From positions 1-10,705 of the forward strand of contig CAZMLU010000052.1 of the NCBI GenBank assembly GCA_964567295.1: a stretch of DNA of 10,705 nucleotides. Direction: 5' to 3'. Position 1 is the stretch's first letter, and each line of letters starts with the position of its first letter. The position numbers were made by a program, and so were the translations under genes. A model generated the notes under the pieces. That model saw nothing but the letters and a program-made list of their open reading frames with translations. It did no database searches and was not told the DNA's origin. This document shows, piece by piece, positions 1 through 6,684 of the stretch. This DNA comes from SLJK01 sp964567295 (GTDB lineage Bacteria > Bacillota > Dethiobacteria > DTU022 > UBA8154).

Positions 1-711
1 AGGGAAAAAAGCCATGCCCAGAGACTGGCCTCATTAGGCGAAGTAGCTGCGGGAATGGCCCATGAGATCAAGAACCCCCTGGTTTCCATTAAGACATTTG
101 CAGAGCTATTGCCACAAAAATATAATGATCCTGAGTTTCGCAATGTGTTTTCAGGTATAGTTATTCAGGAGATAGAACGTATTAACAACTTGCTTTTAGA
201 GTTGCTTAATTTTGCCAGGGATAATAAAATTTCAGTACAGGATGTTGATATTTGCGAGCTACTGGATGAAACTTTACTTATGTTGCATCCCAAGATCTCA
301 GAGCAAAACATCGAAGTGGTCAAAAAATACGAAAACGCTTCTTTTCCGGCAAAATTAGATAGAAATCAGCTCAAACAGGCACTTTTTAATATCTGTCTAA
401 ATGGAATCCAGGCTATGCCTGATGGTGGAGAGTTGAAAGTGGAATTGCATAACATGAATGATGATTACCATGAAGAGGAAAAATTGCTGGAGGTAGAAAA
501 AACTAAAATTACTATCAGTGACACCGGGGGGGGAATTCCTCAGGATATACAAGAAAAAGTGTTTGATCCTTTTTTTACAACCAAGGATGACGGAATAGGG
601 ATAGGGTTAAGTATCAGTCACAAGATACTTCAGGCCCATGGCGGAAATATTAATTTAAGCAGCAATGGGTCGGGAACTATTTTTGAAATCTATATTCCTG
701 TTAATAACTGA
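1..711 (+). CDS. Sensor histidine kinase, 5'-truncated by the window edge (HisKA + HATPase_c)
   Basis: This is the C-terminal 236 residues of a histidine kinase. The reading frame is open from base 1, so the ATG at 55 lies inside the gene and is not its start. The H-box (AHEIKNPL, with the phospho-acceptor His encoded at 61-63) sits in a normal HisKA helix pair. The ATPase domain looks complete: an N-box (NICLNGIQAMPDGGEL), a G1 box (SDTGGGIP), an F-box (FDPFFTTK) and a G2 box (GIGIGLSIS). By family knowledge it should autophosphorylate and pass phosphate to a response regulator, probably the one encoded at 2728. The motifs resemble NtrB/ATP-binding PAS-type kinases. No membrane segment is visible, but the sensor part is missing. 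The next gene starts 37 nt after the stop, which suggests one operon. Its HisKA region closely matches the one in the next gene. Confidence 0.93.
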   Translation, partial: REKSHAQRLASLGEVAAGMAHEIKNPLVSIKTFAELLPQKYNDPEFRNVFSGIVIQEIERINNLLLELLNFARDNKISVQDVDICELLDETLLMLHPKISEQNIEVVKKYENASFPAKLDRNQLKQALFNICLNGIQAMPDGGELKVELHNMNDDYHEEEKLLEVEKTKITISDTGGGIPQDIQEKVFDPFFTTKDDGIGIGLSISHKILQAHGGNINLSSNGSGTIFEIYIPVNN

Positions 712-728
712 TAGGCAAATATTTTATA

Positions 729-740
729 GGGAGAAAGGTG
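729..740 (+). promoter_or_regulatory. Ribosome binding site that decides a TTG start
   Basis: The sequence GGGAGAAAGGTG ends 8 nt before the in-frame TTG at 749. The only earlier in-frame ATG (665) lies inside the preceding gene and would overlap it by 47 bases. The protein from TTG also begins directly with the first beta strand of a receiver-like fold (KFVVLVSN), which supports the later start. Confidence 0.6.
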
Positions 741-748
741 TAAAGCTA

Positions 749-2713
749 TTGAAATTTGTCGTCTTGGTTTCAAACGTGGATAGCACAGTGAATGAAATAA
801 AAAATTATATCCCTACCGATTTTACACTTTTAGAATGCAAGATAGAAGAAACAATGAAGTTGTTGAATAATTTAATATCTGCTATCATTCTTATTGATCT
901 AACTACACCGAATATTGTTTCCCGTTTTAAAGAAATTGCGGTCCAAAGAATTGATCTAACATATATTGGCTTGGCCTCTTCTGAAAAAGAAGCCAGAACT
1001 GCCTCCCGTTATTTCTATGATTATATTTTAGAACCTTTTAATATGTGGAAGGTGGAGCAACAGCTCCAAAAAGCCTGGGAGCGCAGCGAACTTATGGCTG
1101 GTGGAGATCGCGCTCCTGGTAATGGAATGGGTTCAAGCGTAGATGTAAGATATACTACACCGGAGCCATCCAGGCAGATAGAGCATGTTCTAAGAGAATT
1201 TTCCCGGGCATTATCTAGCAACTTCAACCGAGAAAGGCTCTTGGACATGTTCTTATATACGGTTGGTGAATTTGTTCCTGTGGGAAAGCTTTCTGTTCTA
1301 TTGCAGGATAATAATACTAAAGATTATAAAATAACAGCCAGCAAGGGGATAGACCCTGAAATCTGCGGGAAATTGCCTTTTAAGAGCGAGGAAGGAATTA
1401 TTGCCTGGCTGCAGGAGGAGGGTCGCATTCTACTTCCTGAAGACCTGCTTTCCGATAGCAGGTGGATTCCGGGAGCTCTACAGGAAATGAAGCTGCTACA
1501 GACGCAGATTTGCATTCCTTTGCAGGCGAAGGGGCGGCTGGTAGGAGTATTGAATCTGGGGCCGAAAGTTACAGGAGCAAGTTTTTTTGAAGATGAACTG
1601 GAGATGCTTTATATTATCTCCGGGAACGTTGCCATGGCTCTTTTAGATATCGATCTTCACCACCAACTTTGCTATCAAAAAGCATACATGGAGAGCGTTC
1701 TCATACATATGAATAGCGGGGTTGTAGCTATCGACCTGGAGGAGAAGGTTACTACTTTCAATACACGTGCAGCGGAAATACTCGATCTCGAAAATGAAAA
1801 AGTTCTAAATAAGGATCTGCGCTCTTTACCGAGCCCTTTGGGGGATCATCTTTACGAGGCTTTAAAAGGAGGCAAATGTTATCAAAAGAAAGAAATTGAA
1901 CTGGCCTGGAAACATGTCCCACTTGAAATTAGTACTTACCAGATGATAAGTGATCGTAAAGAAGTCCTGGGAAGCGGCATGATATTTGAAGATATCTCGG
2001 AAAGAAAACAACTTGAAAAGGAACGCCGTAAAACAGACCAACTTGATGTGCTTAACCGTTTTGTCGGACAGTTAGCCCATGAAATCAAAAACCCTATGGT
2101 AGCTATACAGACTTTTGCAGAGCTTTTGAAAGATAAATACGATGATCATTCTTTTAGGGATTCTTTTGCCCGTACCGTTCGGAAGGAAGTGAAAAGGCTG
2201 AATGAACTTGTGGAGCAGCTTATAGCTTTTTCCTCTTCCATTTCTTATAAATTCGATACCGAGGACCTCTATGAAATAGTAGATCGGGGCCTGCTTAACA
2301 TTAACGAACAAGGAAACGGTGAGGGAGTTTCCATCGATTTTTCCTATAACGATACTCCGCTAAAGATAAGAGCTGATAAGAATCTTCTCCCTAAAGCTAT
2401 CTCTTACCTGTTATTGAACACTTTACAGGTATTTACTCAGGGAGGAGAGCTTTTTATTGCTTCAGAATACGATAAAGCCCTCTTTGAGAATGGGGGAGTT
2501 CGGCTCTATTTTTGGGATTCTCAGACTAAAGCGGAGACTCTTAATATAGAAAAAATGTTTGATCCTCTGCAAATACAGCAGAGTAACAGTATTTTGCTGG
2601 GCCTTCCCGTGAGCAAAAAAATTATTGAAGATCATGGCGGGATGGTGAAAAGTTCAGCTAGAGAAAAGGGTCTTCTCAAGCTGGAGGTCAGTTTGCCCGT
2701 ACTATCGAAATAG
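749..2713 (+). CDS. Hybrid-like histidine kinase: degenerate receiver, GAF, PAS, HisKA, eroded ATPase domain
   Basis: A protein of 654 residues from the TTG start, with no membrane segment seen, so probably cytoplasmic. Residues 1-115 look like a receiver: Asp50 is in the right place (ILIDLTTPN), but the acidic pair is mostly absent (SNVD) and the conserved Lys is Glu95 (LEPF instead of KPF). A GAF domain follows (about 147-305), then a PAS domain (about 310-420) ending in the usual EDISERKQ junction. The HisKA H-box is intact (AHEIKNPM, His444) and resembles that of the preceding kinase. The ATPase domain is degenerate. Asn557 of the N-box and Asp590 of the G1 box remain, but G1 reads DSQTKAE instead of DxGxG, and the ATP-lid/G2 region (SILLGLPVS) lacks the usual glycines. 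It may not bind ATP by itself, and could act as a sensor or phosphotransfer partner of the upstream kinase (inference). Its stop is 14 nt from the next ATG. Confidence 0.88.
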   Translation: MKFVVLVSNVDSTVNEIKNYIPTDFTLLECKIEETMKLLNNLISAIILIDLTTPNIVSRFKEIAVQRIDLTYIGLASSEKEARTASRYFYDYILEPFNMWKVEQQLQKAWERSELMAGGDRAPGNGMGSSVDVRYTTPEPSRQIEHVLREFSRALSSNFNRERLLDMFLYTVGEFVPVGKLSVLLQDNNTKDYKITASKGIDPEICGKLPFKSEEGIIAWLQEEGRILLPEDLLSDSRWIPGALQEMKLLQTQICIPLQAKGRLVGVLNLGPKVTGASFFEDELEMLYIISGNVAMALLDIDLHHQLCYQKAYMESVLIHMNSGVVAIDLEEKVTTFNTRAAEILDLENEKVLNKDLRSLPSPLGDHLYEALKGGKCYQKKEIELAWKHVPLEISTYQMISDRKEVLGSGMIFEDISERKQLEKERRKTDQLDVLNRFVGQLAHEIKNPMVAIQTFAELLKDKYDDHSFRDSFARTVRKEVKRLNELVEQLIAFSSSISYKFDTEDLYEIVDRGLLNINEQGNGEGVSIDFSYNDTPLKIRADKNLLPKAISYLLLNTLQVFTQGGELFIASEYDKALFENGGVRLYFWDSQTKAETLNIEKMFDPLQIQQSNSILLGLPVSKKIIEDHGGMVKSSAREKGLLKLEVSLPVLSK

Positions 2714-2727
2714 GGAGGGACTAAAAC

Positions 2728-3768
2728 ATGGATAATGGACTGAAACGAAAAATACTTGTGGTGGATGATGAACTTGGTCCGAGGGAAGCGTTAAAGATGA
2801 TCCTCGGGGGAGATTATACTGTTTCAGTGGCAACCGGAGGTATAGAAGCCAGGAATTATTTCTCGAATGAGGAATATGACCTTATGATAATGGATATTAA
2901 AATGCCTGATATTAACGGTATCGATCTTTTAACGGAAGTTAAAACAAGTACTCCTGAGACAGAAGTAATAATGATCACTGCTTATGCATCAGTAGATACC
3001 GCTACTGATGCTTTGAGAATGGGAGCGTTGGATTATATCATTAAGCCTTTTGACACTTCTTCTGTCTTAGAAGCAGTGCAAAAAGGTCTTTCCCGGAGGG
3101 ATGATTCACTTTCTGTCAAAACCAGGATACAAGAATTGCAGATTGCCAACAAATTATTAGAAGAGAAAGTGGACGATGCCTATGAAAATATTCAAAGCCA
3201 TTTCCATGAAACGGTGGACTCGCTGGTAGAAGCAGTAGATGCTAAAGATTCTTACACAAAAGGACATTTAGAAAGAATGTCAAGCTTTGCTTTGCTTCTG
3301 GGGAAAGAATTAAACTTATCGCAGGAAGAATTAGATTTAATACAGCATGCCTCAGTTCTCCACGATATCGGGAAAATTGGAGTTCCAGAAGCAATCCTCC
3401 TCAAAAAAGATACCCTCAGCAGGGAAGAGTTTGAGATAATAAAAAAACACCCTGTTATCGGTGCCCGAATTATTTCCCCGGTAAAATCTTTTAAAGAAGT
3501 CGTTCCCCTGGTTCTTTACCATCATGAAAAATTTGATGGAACTGGTTATCCGGACGGTCTAAAAGGAAACCGAATACCTCTTGGGGCTAGAATAATAGGA
3601 ATAGCTGATGCAATAGATGCTATGCTCACTGAACGTCCTTATGCAGGAGCTAAAAACGTTGATGAAGTACAATCGGAACTGAAAGAATTGGCGGGTATTC
3701 AGTTTGACCCTAAATTGGTTAATATAATTTTATCATTAGATCTTCTTTCTTTGTATGCGGTAAGGTAA
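2728..3768 (+). CDS. Response regulator with HD-GYP cyclic-di-GMP phosphodiesterase output
   Basis: A protein of 346 residues preceded by a strong GGGAGGG site 9 nt before the ATG. The receiver (about 1-120) has all key residues: Asp13/Asp14, phospho-acceptor Asp56 (IMDIKMPDING), Thr84 and Lys106 (IIKPF). A probable coiled-coil linker spans about 128-165. The HD-GYP domain (about 165-340) keeps its metal ligands and signature: His180 (YTKGH), His212-Asp213 with Lys216 (HDIGK), His241, His265-His266 (HHEKFDGTGYP) and Gly-Tyr-Pro at 273-275. Intact HD-GYP proteins of this type hydrolyse cyclic-di-GMP, so the operon probably lowers this second messenger in response to the kinase signal. The layout matches known RpfG-like regulators. 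It is probably the last gene of the kinase operon, since a long hairpin and a candidate promoter follow. Catalytic activity is inferred from motifs only. Confidence 0.95.
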   Translation: MDNGLKRKILVVDDELGPREALKMILGGDYTVSVATGGIEARNYFSNEEYDLMIMDIKMPDINGIDLLTEVKTSTPETEVIMITAYASVDTATDALRMGALDYIIKPFDTSSVLEAVQKGLSRRDDSLSVKTRIQELQIANKLLEEKVDDAYENIQSHFHETVDSLVEAVDAKDSYTKGHLERMSSFALLLGKELNLSQEELDLIQHASVLHDIGKIGVPEAILLKKDTLSREEFEIIKKHPVIGARIISPVKSFKEVVPLVLYHHEKFDGTGYPDGLKGNRIPLGARIIGIADAIDAMLTERPYAGAKNVDEVQSELKELAGIQFDPKLVNIILSLDLLSLYAVR

Positions 3769-3798
3769 CTTATTTTCTTCTTTAGACTTACAACTACT

Positions 3799-3849
3799 AA
3801 AATCGAGTAGGAGGTAGGTGATTAATTCATCTGCCTCCTACTCGATTTG
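3799..3849 (+). terminator. Long near-perfect hairpin between operons, candidate terminator
   Basis: Bases 3800-3817 pair with 3831-3848 over 18 positions with one T-G wobble. Pairing continues inward (3818-3821 with 3827-3830, including one wobble), leaving a 5-nt loop. The 3' side is followed by GATTTGATAAAT rather than a clean T run, so termination on the + strand is likely but not classic. On the minus strand the trailing bases are TTTTAGTAG, equally imperfect. It sits 31 nt after the HD-GYP stop, where the kinase operon would be expected to end. Confidence 0.6.
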
Positions 3850-3859
3850 ATAAATGTTG

Positions 3860-3865
3860 TATAAT
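3860..3865 (+). promoter_or_regulatory. Candidate -10 box for the ylbK-ylbL pair
   Basis: A perfect TATAAT lies 89 nt before the chosen ylbK start and just past the long hairpin. No good -35 box is present at 16-18 bp (the bases there are part of the hairpin's 3' arm), so the call rests on the -10 box and on position between two transcription units. Confidence 0.35.
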
Positions 3866-3953
3866 TAATTAAACAGGTTGAGGAGGGATATTTAGAAGGG
3901 TCTTTGGATATAGAGAAAAGAATGCATTGTGAAAAATGAAAAGAGGTAGTGAA

Positions 3954-4733
3954 TTGGCAAAAAAACGAAAGATTGGTTTGGCATTAAGTGGCGGGGCAGC
4001 AAGGGGTTTTGCCCATATAGGAGTTTTAAAAGTTTTGGAAGAAGAGAGGATGCCTGTCAGTTTTTTGGCAGGTACCAGTGCGGGGGCCCTGATGGGAGCC
4101 TTTTATGCCAGCGGTATGAACATAAGGATGTTGGAACGTCTTACAAAGGCCGTGGAACGTAGAACATGGATTGATTTTACCGTATCCCGAATGGGCTTTA
4201 TTGGTGGGAATAAAGTGGAACAGATTGTTTATCTATTAACACGCAGAGCAACTTTTAGTGATCTTAAAATTCCTTTCGCTGCAGTGGCAGTAGATCTTTA
4301 CAGCGGAGAGAAAGTTGTAATAAAAGAAGGCATTGTAGCAGAGGCTGTTAGGGCCTCTATTTCTATCCCAGGTTGTTTTGTGCCTGTGGAGATAAATGGG
4401 AAAATGTTAGTAGATGGTGCTGTGCTGGAACGTTTGCCTGTAGAGGTTGTTAGAAATATGGGAGCTGATTTTGTAATTGCTGTAGATACAGGGTTTCATA
4501 AAGGAGCTGTTGATATTACTAATGCATTGGATGTTATAACTCGCTCTATTGAAATTATGGCAAAGGAAATGAGCCTCAATCAGCTTGACTGCGCTGATGC
4601 GGTTATCACACCCGAATTAGGCGATATAGCTCCCTCACAGTTTGAAAGGGTATCAGAGGCTGTTAGCTTGGGGGAAAAAGCTGCACGGAGTGCATTGCCC
4701 GCCATCTATTCGCAGCTTGAAGGTTCTTTATAG
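3954..4733 (+). CDS. ylbK: Patatin-like phospholipase / RssA-family serine hydrolase (YlbK-like)
   Basis: A protein of 259 residues from the TTG start at 3954. AGAGG (3942-3946) lies 7 nt upstream. An in-frame ATG at 3936 would add six residues but has only a poor, distant purine stretch in front. The patatin fold signatures are clear: the oxyanion loop GGAARG (13-18), the nucleophile elbow GTSAG with Ser42, and the Asp of the catalytic dyad in VDGAV (Asp154). Such enzymes hydrolyse acyl esters of lipids through a Ser-Asp dyad. The true substrate of this bacterial subfamily is not established. No signal peptide or membrane segment is seen, so it is probably cytoplasmic or peripheral. The next gene encodes a YlbL-type protease, the same order as ylbK-ylbL in Bacillus subtilis, and this synteny is the reason for the symbol. 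Confidence 0.9.
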   Translation: MAKKRKIGLALSGGAARGFAHIGVLKVLEEERMPVSFLAGTSAGALMGAFYASGMNIRMLERLTKAVERRTWIDFTVSRMGFIGGNKVEQIVYLLTRRATFSDLKIPFAAVAVDLYSGEKVVIKEGIVAEAVRASISIPGCFVPVEINGKMLVDGAVLERLPVEVVRNMGADFVIAVDTGFHKGAVDITNALDVITRSIEIMAKEMSLNQLDCADAVITPELGDIAPSQFERVSEAVSLGEKAARSALPAIYSQLEGSL

Positions 4734-4809
4734 GCCTTTACGCTGATCAAAAGTTCTACTTGCCTATTTTGATTACAGTTTTTAATACTCTTTTTAGAGG
4801 TGATCGGTA

Positions 4810-5838
4810 TTGTGGAAGAAGAAACGAACTTATATTATTTTTATGATTATTATTTTGGGATATTTTATAAGCCCTGGTTTTTACCTGGTAACCCCTGGTA
4901 CTGTAGAAGAACTGGGTGGTATTATAACTGTTGAAGATGAAAAACGCAAAGAAAACGGGGTTATGGCTATGGTTACAGTATCTCAGCAGCAGGCAAATTT
5001 TTGGAGTTTTTTGTATGGTGCAGTTCACCCAATAGCAGATTTGCGCCCTATTTCCCAGGTTATTCCAGAAGATATGACCCAGGAAGAATATTACGAACTC
5101 TCCCGTGAATGGATGGCGGAGAGCCAGAGTTTGGCAGCGGTTATTGCTCTTCGTAAGGTAAGTTATGAGGTGGAAATCATCAGCGATGGCGTCGAAGTGG
5201 TCGATTTCCTTCCTGGCAGCCCGGCAGAAGGAATTTTGGAGAAAGGCGATTTAATAAAAAAAGTTGACGGCAAAGAAGTATATTTGGCTGAAGAAGTGGT
5301 TAGCATTATTCAGGAGTGGGAGATTGAAGAAGAGGTGGGTCTCACTGTAGAGAGAAACGGCGAACAACATAACCTTGAGGTTCAAACAACAGGCCACTCT
5401 CAACAGCCCGGTAAAGCAGCGATTGAAGTTTATGTTACTACTCTGAACTGGACCCCTGTCCTGCCTGTAGATATAAATATTGAAGCCGGTCCTGTTATAG
5501 GTCCTTCTGCGGGGCTGATGTTTGTGCTGGAAATCTTGGATAGGTTGATGCCGGAAGATCTGGTAGCAGGGCGCAATATTGCAGGTACAGGAACCATTTC
5601 ACTTGATGAAAAAATAGGTAGTATAGGTGGTGTTAAGCAAAAGGTAGTGGCCGCAGAAAATGCGGGAATAGAATATTTCCTGGTCCCTGAAAATAATTAT
5701 CAAGAGGCCTTAGAAGAAGCGCGTGACATTGTTGTTATTCCAGTAGGAACTCTTGATGACGCCCTCGATTTTTTGAAAAAAAAATGGAAGGGATTAAAAA
5801 TTCCCTGTAAGTTTACAGTAGTAAAAATGGCTCAATAA
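4810..5838 (+). CDS. ylbL: Membrane-anchored PDZ / Lon-type (S16) serine protease, YlbL/SepM family
   Basis: A protein of 342 residues. The start is TTG at 4810, with AGAGG 9 nt upstream. One N-terminal membrane segment (about residues 8-27) follows a WKKKR cluster, so the body of the protein should face outside the membrane. A PDZ domain spans about 118-190 (FLPGSPAEGILEKGDLI is its typical ligand-groove stretch). The C-terminal S16 domain (about 205-325) has the Lon catalytic dyad: Ser233 in GPSAG and Lys276 in GGVKQK, with the 43-residue spacing also seen in Lon. In this family YlbL of B. subtilis helps clear the division inhibitor YneA, and SepM of streptococci processes a competence peptide. 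The substrate here is unknown. It is probably co-transcribed with ylbK, 76 nt upstream. A small CTCT-TTTT-AGAG hairpin overlaps the ribosome binding site. Confidence 0.93.
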   Translation: MWKKKRTYIIFMIIILGYFISPGFYLVTPGTVEELGGIITVEDEKRKENGVMAMVTVSQQQANFWSFLYGAVHPIADLRPISQVIPEDMTQEEYYELSREWMAESQSLAAVIALRKVSYEVEIISDGVEVVDFLPGSPAEGILEKGDLIKKVDGKEVYLAEEVVSIIQEWEIEEEVGLTVERNGEQHNLEVQTTGHSQQPGKAAIEVYVTTLNWTPVLPVDINIEAGPVIGPSAGLMFVLEILDRLMPEDLVAGRNIAGTGTISLDEKIGSIGGVKQKVVAAENAGIEYFLVPENNYQEALEEARDIVVIPVGTLDDALDFLKKKWKGLKIPCKFTVVKMAQ

Positions 5839-5858
5839 AGCAAGGGGCTTGATTTTTT
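5838..5858 (+). terminator. Weak terminator-like hairpin after ylbL
   Basis: AAGC (5838-5841) can pair with GCTT (5847-5850), or CAAG with CTTG one step inward, followed by six T residues at 5853-5858. The stem is only 4 bp. It overlaps the -35 box of the next promoter, so it may be partial or not a terminator. Confidence 0.3.
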
Positions 5859-5877
5859 GCCTTATAAGTTTTATAAT
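5849..5877 (+). promoter_or_regulatory. Sigma-A-type promoter upstream of the acetyltransferase gene
   Basis: A -35 box TTGATT (5849-5854) and a perfect -10 box TATAAT (5872-5877) are separated by exactly 17 bp. Transcription would start near 5884, about 180 nt before the acetyltransferase ATG. Confidence 0.6.
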
Positions 5878-6063
5878 AATATATGAAGGAATCTGTAAAA
5901 GCGATACTTATTAACCGGGGGTGAAATAATTAGCCGTTTAAGAATATTATTTGATTATACTTTTCGATAGCATTCGTATTCTAAAAAATGAACATTGAAC
6001 ACATTTTATTTAAAGACTTTTTTTAGTAAACCAAAATATCTAAAACAATGGAGGAATTTTTTA
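5878..6063 (+). other. Long untranslated leader of the acetyltransferase gene
   Basis: About 180 nt lie between the predicted transcription start and the ATG at 6064. A strong ribosome-binding-site-like GGGGGTG (5917-5923) has no normal start codon behind it. Only an ATT at 5929 opens a 13-codon frame, ending at 5970. A second -10-like TATACT occurs at 5956-5961 without a -35 box. No known riboswitch or T-box signature was recognised. Confidence 0.35.
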
Positions 6064-6663
6064 ATGAGTGCGGACGATGATGCTTCGGACCCTCTGAGCT
6101 TAAAGATCAGTAGGTGCAGTCCTGAAGCATTAAGAGATGAACTTGTCGATGTTTACCAGGAAGCTTATGCAGAATATCCTCAGTACGCTTTTACCTCGCA
6201 TGGGAAAATTGTAGATTATTTTCAGTTGTTAAATGAGAGAACTCCCTCAGAGGAAGGATTCCTTGTTGCCAGTAGCTCGAATGAAGTTCTGGGTTTTACT
6301 GTAACCAATCCATTTTGGGAAATGGAAGAGAAAAAAGCAGGTGAAGTACTGGAATTAGTTGTATCTCCCCGTGCCCAAGGGCTTGGTTTGGGAAAGAAAC
6401 TTTTAGATTTGTCCATCAGTAGTATTCTCCAACACGGGAGGGAGATAATCGGTCTGGAGGTAGGAAGGTTCAATTACAAGGCACAGGCTCTGTACCGGCA
6501 ATTCGGCTTTGATTTTTTTGAAAGAGATGAAGAATGGTACAGAATGATAAAGAAATGTAATTTTGAAGAAGAAAATGCCGTAGACTTGGAGATGGTTAAC
6601 CTTCCTAATGAATTTGAAGAAAAATCATTTCCTCTGGCCGGGGCTAGTTGTAGTAGCTGTTAA
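6064..6663 (+). CDS. GNAT-family N-acetyltransferase with C-terminal CxxC tail
   Basis: A protein of 199 residues. The ATG at 6064 is chosen because GGAGG (6050-6054) lies 9 nt upstream. The frame stays open further upstream but with no ribosome binding site. GNAT motif A is clear (LELVVSPRAQGLGLGKKL), with the acetyl-CoA pyrophosphate-binding R/QxxGxG/A element at about 105-110, followed by motif B (NYKAQALYRQFGF). This is the RimI-like fold that transfers acetyl groups from acetyl-CoA to an amine. The acceptor cannot be told from sequence. Beyond the fold, at about residue 165, comes an acidic extension ending in ASCSSC with cysteines 196 and 199 as the last residues, which is unusual for the family and may bind metal or undergo redox change (inference). 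It has its own promoter and stops 21 nt before rnpB. Confidence 0.88.
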   Translation: MSADDDASDPLSLKISRCSPEALRDELVDVYQEAYAEYPQYAFTSHGKIVDYFQLLNERTPSEEGFLVASSSNEVLGFTVTNPFWEMEEKKAGEVLELVVSPRAQGLGLGKKLLDLSISSILQHGREIIGLEVGRFNYKAQALYRQFGFDFFERDEEWYRMIKKCNFEEENAVDLEMVNLPNEFEEKSFPLAGASCSSC

Positions 6664-6678
6664 AAAGGTAGTTATTTA
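6648..6678 (+). promoter_or_regulatory. Possible rnpB promoter overlapping the end of the acetyltransferase gene
   Basis: TTGTAG (6648-6653) and TATTTA (6673-6678) are separated by 19 bp. The -10 box ends 6 nt before the predicted 5' end of the RNase P RNA, which is the right distance. Both boxes are imperfect matches. Alternatively rnpB could be transcribed from the acetyltransferase promoter and processed. Confidence 0.3.
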
Positions 6679-6684
6679 AAGTTT

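Noticed and set aside
665..748. ATG at 665 as the start of the second kinase
   Set aside because: It overlaps the coding region of the first kinase by 47 bases and has no ribosome binding site. The TTG at 749 has one and starts at the first beta strand of the receiver-like domain.
3818..3850. Ten-codon frame from GTG inside the long hairpin
   Set aside because: It is formed by the hairpin itself, the ribosome binding site is only 3 nt away, and the peptide has no recognisable character.
4746..4773. ATCAAAA/TTTTGAT hairpin between ylbK and ylbL as a terminator
   Set aside because: The stem is 7 AT-rich pairs with a 14-nt loop, and the two genes are expected to be co-transcribed, so support is too weak.
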